DNA of 45,028 nucleotides from Hyphomicrobiales bacterium. Lineage in GTDB: Bacteria; Pseudomonadota; Alphaproteobacteria; Rhizobiales; Rhizobiaceae. This document shows, piece after piece, positions 13,776 to 21,835 of this stretch; the first letter of the stretch is position 1, and each line of letters starts with the position of its first letter. The DNA lies in NCBI GenBank assembly GCA_900472785.1, contig UCJH01000028.1, positions 1 through 45,028 of the forward strand. The letters run 5' to 3'. A program made the translations under genes and the position numbers. Below the pieces are notes generated by a model. That model saw only the letters and a program-made list of their open reading frames with translations, ran no database searches and had not been told where the DNA came from.

Positions 13776-15666
13776 CGGCGGTCTCCTCGAAGCTGGACAG
13801 CGTGAACATAAATGACGCGCCCCTGGGCTGGTTGTTGGTAGCCCAGATGCGGCCGCCATGCGCTTCCATGATAGATCGGCAGATCGAAAGCCCCATTCCT
13901 ATCCCGTCCGATTTTGTGGTGTAGAACGCCTCAAATATTCGGTCGAGCTCGTCAGGGGATATTCCGTGTCCAGTGTCGGAAACACTGACTTCAATGTCGC
14001 CACCGGTTCTTCTCACACACTTGATAGTAATGACCGCCCTCTCATCAGGGTGCATGGCTTCAGCACTATTCATGATCAAGTTGAGAAGAACTTGCTGTAG
14101 CTGCGTACGATCTCCCAGCACATGAACGGGACCGGTCGTCATATCCGTGACGACCTGCACGCCTCGTGAATGCAACTCTTTTCGCAATAGGAACAAGACA
14201 TCATGTAGCACCCTACCTATGTCGGTTCTCTCCATCCGCACCGGAGATCGTTGAGCCATGGCGCGAATGCTGGCGACAATCTCGCCCGCACGGTGGCCGT
14301 CGTGCACAACTCGCTCCGCGGCGGATTGGGCTTGTTTTATGTCTGTATGTCCGTCCTGCAGCCAGCGGAGGCAGGTTCCCGCGTTGGTGACGATTGCCAT
14401 AAGTGGCTGATTGATCTCATGGGCGATCGAGACAGCCAACTCGCCAATTGTGGTTAGACGGGTAACATGAGCGAGATCGCTTTGGCTCCGATGAAGGGAT
14501 TCTTCAGCTCGTTTTCGATCCTCGATGTCGACAACAACGCCATACCACCGCACCACATTCCCATTGGCATCCAGAAGCGGATTTTGCTGCAGGTTGAACC
14601 ACCGATATTCGCCATTGGAGCTTCTGATCCTCGCGTCTACAGGGCGAGGTTGTTTCGTAACGATGATCTCGTCCCACGTCTCCCGCATCCTTTCTGCATC
14701 CTCTTCGTGGAACATTTTATAGAAACCGAACCCAACAAGATCTTCGAATGGCAGGCCGACGTAATCGGTAAGATTGCGATTGAAGTAGTCAAGACGGCCG
14801 TCAGGTGTGCAAGACCAAGCCATCGCCGGTATCGTATTCAGTACTAGGTTGAGCCGCCTTTCGCTTTCCCGCAACGCGGCTTCGCCTTCTCGAAGCGCGT
14901 TCTCCGCTGATTGAAGGTCCTCAATGTCGATATTTACCCCGAACCAGCGCACTTCGCCTTTCGCGTCAGTGAGTTTTCGACCCGAGAAATAAAACCAGCG
15001 GTACTTGCCATCCCCACCTCGGATGCGACCCTTCAGCTGAGTTTGGTCCGAATTCTCAAGATCTCTTTTCCAGATCTCGACCATCTCAGGGATGTCATCG
15101 GGGTGGTAGAGATCCAAGAAGCCCCACTCCAGGATCCGCTCGGCCGGTAGCCCAGCATAATCCAGCCAGCTTTTGTTGACGAAGTCCGCGCTGCCGTCTG
15201 GGCGCGCCGACCAGACAAGAACTGGAAGCGAGTCGATGATGAGCCGAAGATTCCGCTCGCTCGCTGCAAGCGCGGCCTCTGTTTCCTTGAGCGCATCCTC
15301 AGCTTGCTTGCGGTCCTCTATATCAAGGACCACGCCGTACCATCTGACGACGTTTCCTTCCGGATCGTGCCGCGGCTTTTGCCGAAGGCTACACCACCGG
15401 AACACACCGTCTGCACGCTTGATCCGCCCCTCGACTTCCTTGGCAGTCTTGGAAGTCATAATGTTCCACCATTCATTGGCGAGATGATCGAGATCGTCAG
15501 GGTGGAAGAGGCGATAAAAATTCTCGCCGGCAATGTCAGAAAGCGACAGGCCGACGTATTCGAGGAAATGCTGATTGGCGAAATCCAGCATCCCATCCGA
15601 TGTTGTAGACCAAGCCATTGCCGGGATCATGTCAATGATCGCGTCAGTGTGTGGTTGGTATTTCAA
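13768..15666 (-). CDS. Cytoplasmic sensor histidine kinase with three PAS domains
   Basis: 632 residues from a TTG start at 15666 with GGGAG seven bases upstream. Three PAS/PAC units lie at about 10-125, 140-255 and 270-390, each with an AW/VWS...PDG start and a WYGV or WFGV plus DIEDR/DIEDL end. HisKA follows, with phosphoacceptor His416 in SIAHEINQPL, then the ATPase domain with N box LNLIMNSAEAM (Asn533), G1 DTGHGI (564-569) and G2 GIGMGLSI (588-595). No membrane segments, so the signal is sensed inside the cell. It belongs to the FixL-like HisKA class, not to the HWE kinases of the PhyR pathway. PAS1 and PAS3 are similar to each other, which suggests duplication. It forms an operon with the response regulator. 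Confidence 0.9.
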   Translation of the reverse strand: MKYQPHTDAIIDMIPAMAWSTTSDGMLDFANQHFLEYVGLSLSDIAGENFYRLFHPDDLDHLANEWWNIMTSKTAKEVEGRIKRADGVFRWCSLRQKPRHDPEGNVVRWYGVVLDIEDRKQAEDALKETEAALAASERNLRLIIDSLPVLVWSARPDGSADFVNKSWLDYAGLPAERILEWGFLDLYHPDDIPEMVEIWKRDLENSDQTQLKGRIRGGDGKYRWFYFSGRKLTDAKGEVRWFGVNIDIEDLQSAENALREGEAALRESERRLNLVLNTIPAMAWSCTPDGRLDYFNRNLTDYVGLPFEDLVGFGFYKMFHEEDAERMRETWDEIIVTKQPRPVDARIRSSNGEYRWFNLQQNPLLDANGNVVRWYGVVVDIEDRKRAEESLHRSQSDLAHVTRLTTIGELAVSIAHEINQPLMAIVTNAGTCLRWLQDGHTDIKQAQSAAERVVHDGHRAGEIVASIRAMAQRSPVRMERTDIGRVLHDVLFLLRKELHSRGVQVVTDMTTGPVHVLGDRTQLQQVLLNLIMNSAEAMHPDERAVITIKCVRRTGGDIEVSVSDTGHGISPDELDRIFEAFYTTKSDGIGMGLSICRSIMEAHGGRIWATNNQPRGASFMFTLSSFEETAVD

Positions 15667-15975
15667 ATCGATCTCCCGGGCTGATCGTAACGCTGGTACC
15701 GGGCTGAAAATACGCTGTTCCGCGACTTCAGGTTAGCTGAGATTTATAGACCAACGTCTATTTCTGCAGTCCCTTCGTCTAGTCCGAAGAGATCATGGTC
15801 TCAATTGAGAGTTAGCGTCTTCAGCCCTACACATGTCACTCAAAGCGAGTGGAGCACGCCAACATTAGCAGTGCATCATCACACTCATCGAAGGCAATGC
15901 ATATCCGCCAATAACTCAATGCTGTTGAGCTTTCGCGGGCAGATGGTCAAATGGTGTCACCCGGGAGCTCGCGCA
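15667..15975. other. Divergent intergenic region of the kinase and hydrolase genes
   Basis: About 310 bases with no convincing gene. It must hold the promoters of the kinase operon (minus) and of the hydrolase gene (plus). Only the weak EcfG-like site at 15697-15721 is recognisable. Confidence 0.4.
15697..15721 (-). promoter_or_regulatory. Weak EcfG-like site before the kinase operon
   Basis: Minus strand GGAAC (15721-15717), 17 bases, GTA (15699-15697) instead of GTT. The distance to the TTG start (31 bases) equals that of the good sites, so it may be a weak general-stress promoter. Confidence 0.35.
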
Positions 15976-16686
15976 ATGACCCTAGATACTTCTCGTCGTC
16001 TATCGGAATCCATCTCAGTTGTGCTCGTGCACGGGGCGTTTGTCGATGCCTCCGGCTGGCGCAAGGTCTACGAGATCTTGTCGCAAGACGGATACGAAGT
16101 CCTTGTCGTGCAAAATTCCGCGGCAACCTTTGCCCAGGATGTGGAACGCACGAAGGGCGTGATCGCAGAGGCTGCGCACCCGGTTGTGCTCGTTGGGCAT
16201 TCTTACGGCGGCGCCGTGATTACAGAGGCAGGGCTCGAAGAAAAGATCCTCAGCCTCGTTTATCTGGCAGCCTTCGTTCCAGACGCCGGGGAATCCGTGT
16301 TCGACTTGGCCTCGCAAGAAGTCCCTGGTGCGGATAAAGCCCCACTCCTTCCGCCGAAGGACGGCTTCATCAAAATCGACCCGCTAAAGTTTGCGGCCGC
16401 ATTCTCGGCTGACATCGATCCCGTCGAAGCGCAGTTCATGGCTGCCGCCCAAAGGCCTTGGGGCCTTGAAGCCGTCCAAGGCAAGATCACTTCTGCGGCA
16501 TGGAAAGCCAAGCCGTCCTTCTACCTGCTCGCAACGGAAGATCGAATGATACCCGCCCAAGCGCAGGCCGCGATGGCGGCGCGCGCGGGAGCCGCGGTCG
16601 TGGCGGTTAGCAGCAGCCATGCGGTCATGCTCTCGCAGCCTGACGAAGTCGCAGCGCTCATCAGAACAGCAGCTGAGCCGAAATAG
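15976..16686 (+). CDS. Alpha/beta hydrolase (esterase-like)
   Basis: ATG 15976 has GGGAGC seven bases upstream; the open frame extends to 15805 but without supporting signals. The 236-residue enzyme has the oxyanion region VVLVHGAFVDASGW, nucleophile motif GHSYGG, catalytic Asp in LLATEDRMIP and His in SSSHAVMLS. This is the compact, lidless esterase type related to plant salicylate/methyl-ester esterases and to EstC-like bacterial proteins. Substrate unknown. No signal peptide, so cytoplasmic. It is followed at 16816 by a metallo-beta-lactamase fold gene on the same strand; both could act on small esters or lactones. Confidence 0.85.
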   Translation: MTLDTSRRLSESISVVLVHGAFVDASGWRKVYEILSQDGYEVLVVQNSAATFAQDVERTKGVIAEAAHPVVLVGHSYGGAVITEAGLEEKILSLVYLAAFVPDAGESVFDLASQEVPGADKAPLLPPKDGFIKIDPLKFAAAFSADIDPVEAQFMAAAQRPWGLEAVQGKITSAAWKAKPSFYLLATEDRMIPAQAQAAMAARAGAAVVAVSSSHAVMLSQPDEVAALIRTAAEPK

Positions 16687-16815
16687 CAGCACTGATGCGG
16701 ATCGTCAGCTGCTGTTCGCATCAATCACAGATAGGGGATTACCATGCGCAAATTTCTTATGCCGACACGTTCGCAAGCACTGCAAATATCACCAACTAAA
16801 GCCGAGGAGAATGGC

Positions 16816-17802
16816 ATGCCTCAGCTTTCCCGCCGCGCCTTTGCGGGTGCCTTACCTCTTGGTGTCGTTGGAGGAGCGCTTTTTGGTGGAAGCGTTCTGG
16901 GCGATCTGACCGCCCAAGCTGCAACATCTAAGGCCGCTGGAACACCGGTTACAACGACGCCGTTTGCACAGATCCATATCGGTCGTTTTACGGTAACGGC
17001 ACTGACGGATGGATATGCTGATATGCCCTACAACTACTTCCCGGGACGCTCAGCCCCCGAAGTGGAAAAGGCCGCAAACGTCCAGTTTACGGCTAGACCC
17101 AGCGGGGTTCGCTTTCTGTTCAATCAATACCTCGTTGAAGACGGTAAGCAACGCATCCTGATCGATGCCGGCGCTGCAGGTTCTATCGGGGAAACCGGGC
17201 ATCTCCCGCAGGCGCTGGCCACGCTCGGTCTGAAGCCGAGCCAGATCGATGCCGTTATCGTGACCCACATGCACCAGGACCACATGGGCGGTTTGGTTCT
17301 CGGCGGTAAGAACAATTACCCGGATGCTGAGGTCTATATAGATCGCCGTGACGTCAAGCACTGGACCGACCGGGCTAAGCGCAATGGAGCGCCTGATTTC
17401 CTGCAGCCCAGCTTCAAGATGGCTGAAGAGGTGGTACGCCTCTATCCGAAGCTGCAAGCGATCGACGGAGAGCGTGAGATCGTTCCCGGCGTCTCGATTG
17501 TCGACCTGACCGGCCATACGCCTGGCCATATCGGCGTCCGCATCGAGGATGGCGGCAAGAGCCTGATCATGGTTTCCGACATGATTTTCCCGGTCGTCCA
17601 TCCGGCTGCGACGGACGTCTTCTTCCTGTTCGAACAGGATCAGGCTGCTGCGAAAGCCATGCGCGATCGCTTCTTCCCACAAGCTGCCTCGGAAGGTGCC
17701 CTAATCGCTGCGACACACATGCCGTTCCCAGGTCTTGGTCGCGTGGTCTCCGATCGTGGTCAGATGCGCTGGGAAGTAGCCGACTGGGCCTTGCAAGACT
17801 GA
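16816..17802 (+). CDS. Tat-exported metallo-beta-lactamase fold hydrolase
   Basis: I prefer ATG 16816 (AGGAG seven bases before), which puts the twin-arginine motif LSRRAFAG at residues 4-11; ATG 16744 would add 24 residues. After the signal sequence, the domain shows the zinc ligands HMHQDHMGG, a later His in LTGHTPGHIG, Asp in MVSDMIF and His in ATHMPFPG. The layout matches the lactonase/MBL-fold hydrolases of about 320 residues that include AHL lactonase relatives. It should be periplasmic and act on a lactone, ester or similar. The upstream alpha/beta hydrolase and the hairpin at 17842-17870 mark a two-gene unit. Substrate unproven. Confidence 0.85.
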   Translation: MPQLSRRAFAGALPLGVVGGALFGGSVLGDLTAQAATSKAAGTPVTTTPFAQIHIGRFTVTALTDGYADMPYNYFPGRSAPEVEKAANVQFTARPSGVRFLFNQYLVEDGKQRILIDAGAAGSIGETGHLPQALATLGLKPSQIDAVIVTHMHQDHMGGLVLGGKNNYPDAEVYIDRRDVKHWTDRAKRNGAPDFLQPSFKMAEEVVRLYPKLQAIDGEREIVPGVSIVDLTGHTPGHIGVRIEDGGKSLIMVSDMIFPVVHPAATDVFFLFEQDQAAAKAMRDRFFPQAASEGALIAATHMPFPGLGRVVSDRGQMRWEVADWALQD

Positions 17803-17841
17803 TGCTTTAGCCGAAGGATTTGGCCACCTGAAGACAGAGTA

Positions 17842-17870
17842 AGGCCCGCATTCTCCACTGATGCGGGCCT
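17842..17870 (+). terminator. Terminator-like hairpin
   Basis: AGGCCCGCAT (17842-17851) and ATGCGGGCCT (17861-17870) form a perfect 10 bp stem with a 9-base loop between the MBL-fold gene and the next operon. The T tract is weak. Confidence 0.65.
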
Positions 17871-17891
17871 GCTTGAGTATGGAGACGAGGT

Positions 17892-18515
17892 ATGCCGTAC
17901 CACTTTCTGGAAGTCGCCGTGACGCGAAGCGTCCGAGCCGCGCAGGCGGATATGGGGGTGGACCAGATATGGCTGGGCGAGAACCATCGGCCTTCGGATA
18001 CTTTGACGGAGAACGAGATCGCTTTCATCGCGACGCGCGACAGCTTCTATATCGCGTCTGTGTCAGAGACGGGTTGGCCGTATGTTCAACATCGCGGTGG
18101 GAAAATCGGTTTCCTCAAGGTTGTCGATCCGCAAACGATGGCATTTGCCGACTACCGCGGAAACCGCCAGTACATCAGCGCAGGGAATCTCGCAGCCAAC
18201 GACCGCGCCTGTCTGTTTCTCATGGACTATGTCCAACGGACCCGGCTCAAAGTCTATGCCCACGTCGAGCGGCTGGCGCTCGACGCCGACCAATCGCTTA
18301 CGGACCTTGTATCCGATCCGACGTATAGGGGCCGTGCAGAGCGGATATTTAAGCTCCGGCTCGAAGCATACGACTGGAACTGTCCCCAGCACATCATCCC
18401 CCGCTACACCGAACAGCAGGTTGAGCAAGCAGTCGCGCCGCTTCGCCAGAAGCTGCAACAGCTGGAAGCTGAAAATGCAACGTTGCGGGCAAGATTAGAA
18501 GGAAGATCGGAATGA
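17892..18515 (+). CDS. PNPOx-like flavin-binding protein
   Basis: 207 residues; ATG preceded by GACGAGGT. The split-barrel core appears as [35 protein letters not shown] and [20 protein letters not shown], the pattern of pyridoxamine 5'-phosphate oxidase-like proteins that bind FMN. The C-terminal 45 residues are a coiled coil ([20 protein letters not shown]). The family includes flavin reductases and oxidative-stress proteins; specific activity is unknown. It overlaps the next gene by four bases (ATGA), so the two are translationally coupled. Confidence 0.8.
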   Translation: MPYHFLEVAVTRSVRAAQADMGVDQIWLGENHRPSDTLTENEIAFIATRDSFYIASVSETGWPYVQHRGGKIGFLKVVDPQTMAFADYRGNRQYISAGNLAANDRACLFLMDYVQRTRLKVYAHVERLALDADQSLTDLVSDPTYRGRAERIFKLRLEAYDWNCPQHIIPRYTEQQVEQAVAPLRQKLQQLEAENATLRARLEGRSE

Positions 18516-18985
18516 CCGACGCCCAAAGACCGCCTTTGCCCCCGTTTACATCAGAGACTGCTGTCGAAAAGGTGCGGCTTGCCGAAGATGGCTGGAATAG
18601 CCGGGACCCGGGCAAAGTCGCGTTGGCGTACACGGTTGATAGTCAGTGGCGTAACCGCGCCGAGTTCGTCAATGGCCGGGAGGCTATTGTCGCTTTTCTT
18701 GCAGGAAAGTGGCGGCGGGAGCTCGACTACCGTCTGATCAAGGAGCTGTGGGCGTTCGACGGCGACAGGATTGCCGTCAGGTTTGCCTATGAGTGGCATG
18801 ACGACAGCGGCAATTGGTTCCGATCTTTCGGCAACGAGAACTGGGAATTCAATGATAGTGGCCTGATGCGCAAGCGATACGCCTGCATTAACGAGCTGCC
18901 GATCCGCGTGGAAGACCGTCGCTTTCACTGGCCGCTCGGTCGTCGGCCCGACGACCACCCGGGGCTCAGCGAGCTTGGTTTCTGA
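18512..18985 (+). CDS. NTF2-like protein, DUF1348 family
   Basis: 157 residues starting in an ATGA overlap with the PNPOx-like gene. The fold is visible in [57 protein letters not shown] and [20 protein letters not shown], which matches the DUF1348 branch of the nuclear transport factor 2/SnoaL-like superfamily. Length is normal. Such proteins are small cone-shaped barrels, some enzymatic, most unknown. Pairing with a flavoprotein suggests a shared reaction, but that is inferred from coupling only. Cytoplasmic. Confidence 0.85.
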   Translation: MTDAQRPPLPPFTSETAVEKVRLAEDGWNSRDPGKVALAYTVDSQWRNRAEFVNGREAIVAFLAGKWRRELDYRLIKELWAFDGDRIAVRFAYEWHDDSGNWFRSFGNENWEFNDSGLMRKRYACINELPIRVEDRRFHWPLGRRPDDHPGLSELGF

Positions 18986-19024
18986 TCGACCTCGTTTCCA
19001 TCTCCATCAGTCAAAGACGTCGGC

Positions 19025-19840
19025 ATGGTCATTTTGAATTCGCACTTTTCACAACGTTCATATCCGGCAGACGAAGAGGCTATCGAGGTCAAAGCCTTCG
19101 TCGATCTGTACAATGTCTCACCGGCAACGCTCAAGTCCGAAGAGCATTTTGAATGCCTGCCCATCAACGGTGGATGCGCAATATCGCTGCCAAGCGCGCC
19201 GGCCATCGGTCTGAACCGTGTATTGGGACTGAACTCCGTGGAGGAACTTGAGGAAGCCTATAGGTGGATGAATGGGAAGACCGGACACCGGTTTTTGCAG
19301 TTAAACACAGATAAGGTTTCGGCCGAGACTAAAGACTGGATCCTCGCCAAGGGTCTGCTTGAGGATGGAGTGGGCTGGGCGAAGCTTGTCTACGACCGCT
19401 CATCAGTGAACCTTTCGGAGCCCAACTCTTTCCGAACGCGACTCGTTCATGTTGAGGAAGCTTCGCTCTTCGGATCGATGGTGCGCAAAGGCTTTAACTT
19501 TCCCTCGACCCTGACGAGGTTGTGGTCTGCAATCGTCGGAAAAGTGGGCTGGTCGTGTTTTTTCGCTTTGGATGGTGACTATCCAGTCGGGACGGCCGCC
19601 ATGTACCAGTCTGGCACCTGCGCATGGTTAGGCGGCGGCACGACACTTCCGGAGTTCCGAAATCGTGGCGTTCAAAAAGCGCTCATCAAAAACCGTGTGG
19701 AACAAGGGCTCAGCAACGGCGTGTCGACTTTCGCCGTCGAGACATTGGCACCTGTTAGTGGAGAGCCTAATATTTCCTTCGATAACCTTAGGAAAGTAGG
19801 CTTCCGGCAGGCATTTCACCGGAAGAACTTCAAGTTGTGA
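19025..19840 (+). CDS. GNAT family N-acetyltransferase
   Basis: 271 residues. The C-terminal half carries the acetyl-CoA binding motif TLPEFRNRGVQKALIKNRVE after a beta strand AWLGGGTT, and ends with a LRKVGFRQAFHRKNF strand typical of GNATs. The N-terminal half (about 130 residues) has no motif I recognise and may be a degenerate second GNAT domain. The ribosome binding site is weak, so the start is not certain. Acceptor substrate unknown. It stands alone between the DUF1348 and aldolase genes on the same strand. Confidence 0.75.
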   Translation: MVILNSHFSQRSYPADEEAIEVKAFVDLYNVSPATLKSEEHFECLPINGGCAISLPSAPAIGLNRVLGLNSVEELEEAYRWMNGKTGHRFLQLNTDKVSAETKDWILAKGLLEDGVGWAKLVYDRSSVNLSEPNSFRTRLVHVEEASLFGSMVRKGFNFPSTLTRLWSAIVGKVGWSCFFALDGDYPVGTAAMYQSGTCAWLGGGTTLPEFRNRGVQKALIKNRVEQGLSNGVSTFAVETLAPVSGEPNISFDNLRKVGFRQAFHRKNFKL

Positions 19841-19959
19841 GATCGCAATCTTACTCGATGGGCTCGCCCACCGTCGTCCCGCCGGCGGGGACACGCGTTA
19901 GCTCTTGCTGAGCCACTCCTCAAAGTTTCGTTCGACCTGAAGAAGAAGGGAAAGTACGC

Positions 19960-20901
19960 ATGAATACGGAGACCCGCAAAAAAATGGCCGCTCGGCTGAC
20001 CTCAACACCAGGGGTTATCGCAGCGCTCGATCAAAGTGGAGGGTCTACCCCTGAAGCCTTGAGCTCATATGGTATATTGAATACGGCCTATCAGGGCGAA
20101 ACGGAAATGCTTGAACTTATCCATGCGATGCGGGTGAGGATAATGACCGCCCCCGGATTTTCAAGCGAGCGTGTGATCGGCGCCATCTTATTCGAACACA
20201 CCATGGATCGCTCCATCGGCGCCAAATCAATCCCGGCATACCTTTGGGAAGATCGCGGAATCATCTCCTTTTTAAAGGTCGACAGCGGTCGTGAGGCCGA
20301 GCACGATGGCGTTCAATTGATGAAGCCCATGCTCAATCTTAGCAATTTGCTTGAGCGCGCGTTGGAAAAGGGATGCCTTGGGACGAAAATGCGCTCGGTC
20401 GTGCGTTCAGCGTCCGAGAGAGGGATTTCTGCTGCTGTCAGGCAACAATTTGAGGTGGCCTCGACGATCCTAAAGAACGGACTGATCCCGATTATCGAGC
20501 CTGAGGTTCTCGTAGATAGCCCGGATAAGGCGATTGCCGAAGCGATATTGGTCAAGGAAATTCTCAAGAACCTTTCGGAACTTGCCCATGGAACGAAGGT
20601 CATATTGAAGCTTACTCTGCCAAGTCAGCCGGACCTCTACGCGCCGCTTGTCGAGCATCCCAAGGTTGCTCGCGTTTTTGCCTTATCCGGGGGCTACAGT
20701 CTAAAGGTCGCTTGCGAAAAACTAAGAGAGAACACCGGGGTGATCGGAAGCTTCTCACGGGCTTTGGTTGAGAACCTACGTGTCTCCATGCCAGACAGCG
20801 AATTTAGCCGAAATCTCTCTCAAAACATTGAGGAAATATATCTGGCTAGCGCACAGAAGGCGAGACCGCGTGACGCGGGGCACTCATCTACAGTGCGATG
20901 A
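19960..20901 (+). CDS. Class I fructose-bisphosphate aldolase
   Basis: 313 residues; ATG preceded by AAGGGAAAG. Motifs of the class I aldolase (EC 4.1.2.13): GVIAALDQSGGSTPEAL, ILFEHTMDRS, SFLKVDSG, the Schiff-base Lys in VILKLTLPSQ, and FALSGGYSLKVACEKL with SFSRALVENLRV. It interconverts fructose-1,6-bisphosphate with dihydroxyacetone phosphate and glyceraldehyde-3-phosphate without metal. Normal length is about 296; the extra C-terminal residues (KARPRDAGHSSTVR) look like read-through into changed sequence. No glycolytic neighbours, so this may be an accessory copy. Confidence 0.9.
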   Translation: MNTETRKKMAARLTSTPGVIAALDQSGGSTPEALSSYGILNTAYQGETEMLELIHAMRVRIMTAPGFSSERVIGAILFEHTMDRSIGAKSIPAYLWEDRGIISFLKVDSGREAEHDGVQLMKPMLNLSNLLERALEKGCLGTKMRSVVRSASERGISAAVRQQFEVASTILKNGLIPIIEPEVLVDSPDKAIAEAILVKEILKNLSELAHGTKVILKLTLPSQPDLYAPLVEHPKVARVFALSGGYSLKVACEKLRENTGVIGSFSRALVENLRVSMPDSEFSRNLSQNIEEIYLASAQKARPRDAGHSSTVR

Positions 20902-21018
20902 AATCAGCAGAGAAACATGGTACCCACAAGCTCTGCCGCTTCGGTGTAACCATGTCACCATACGACTTGAAGCCGGCAAGTGCGGTGTAGCGTCTATGTT
21001 TTATGAATAGAGAGCAAA

Positions 21019-21810
21019 GTGTCACACGATCGCGGGTCCCAGGCATTGTCGAAGCAAACCGGTTTCCAATTCGGCGATTTCCGCTTGTTGCCAGAAGCTC
21101 AAGCACTTTTGTATAAGGGGCAACCCGTCGGCGTCGGCGGGCGAGGGTTCGATATCCTAACTCTGCTCGTAGCACGGGCAGGCGAAGTGGTTAGCAAAGC
21201 CGATCTGTACGCGCACGTATGGCCAGACTATATCGTTCACGACCATAATTTGAAGGTCAATGTCGGCAATCTTCGACGATCGCTGGCCCAATTCGATCCC
21301 TCTACCGAGTACATTGCCACGATCCCGGGGAGGGGATACAAATTCGTTGGTGGTTTGGGAAACGACATTCCAGCCAGCGAGGAAAGTCGCTTCAACTACG
21401 AGTCACCATATCGCTCCACCCCAAACGCGGCAGCTCCTCGGCCGCGATGACGCGATCCGACAAATCTCCGAGCAGCTCAATCAACCGGGTTATCTCACCA
21501 TTGTCGGGCCGGGCGGAGCCGGCAAAACGTCACTCGCGGTCATGGTTGCTCATCAATCATGCAAGGCAGGCGAGGCCATTGCTTTTGCGGATCTCTCGAC
21601 GGTCAGCGATCCTCGATTTGTGGTGCCAGCGATCGCGTCCGCTCTCGGAGTTTCTCTTGGATTCGACGATCCTATCGCCGGCGTGATCGACCTCCTTCGA
21701 AGCAACAGGTTGCTTCTGATTATCGACAATTGTGAGCACGTTATTGCGATGGCAGCGACCGTGGTCGAACGAATATCGTCAGAAGCTCCGGCTGCCCGTA
21801 TTATTGCGAC
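21019..21810 (+). pseudogene. Winged-helix/ATPase regulator, frameshifted and cut by IS66
   Basis: A GTG start at 21019 gives an OmpR-like winged helix: FQFGDFRLLPEAQALLYKG, ILTLLVARAGEVVSKADLY, HDHNLKVNVGNLRRSLAQF, IATIPGRGYKFVG. This frame stops at 21448-21450. The +1 frame carries the next domain: QLLGRDDAIRQISEQL, Walker A TIVGPGGAGKTSLAV, Walker B LLLIIDNCEH, and AARIIAT, where IS66 begins at 21811. Intact relatives are usually about 900 residues (wHTH, NB-ARC-like ATPase, TPR). A frameshift at about 21340-21425 and the insertion both inactivate it. The rest of the gene is not in the window. Confidence 0.85.
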
Positions 21811-21835
21811 GTAAGCATCCGGTGAAGGCCGCAGG

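Noticed and set aside
13155-15666. PhyR/NepR general-stress signalling kinase
   Set aside because: The kinase has a HisKA domain with an HEINQPL box rather than an HWE-type domain, and the regulator has a LuxR-type output instead of the sigma-like domain of PhyR.
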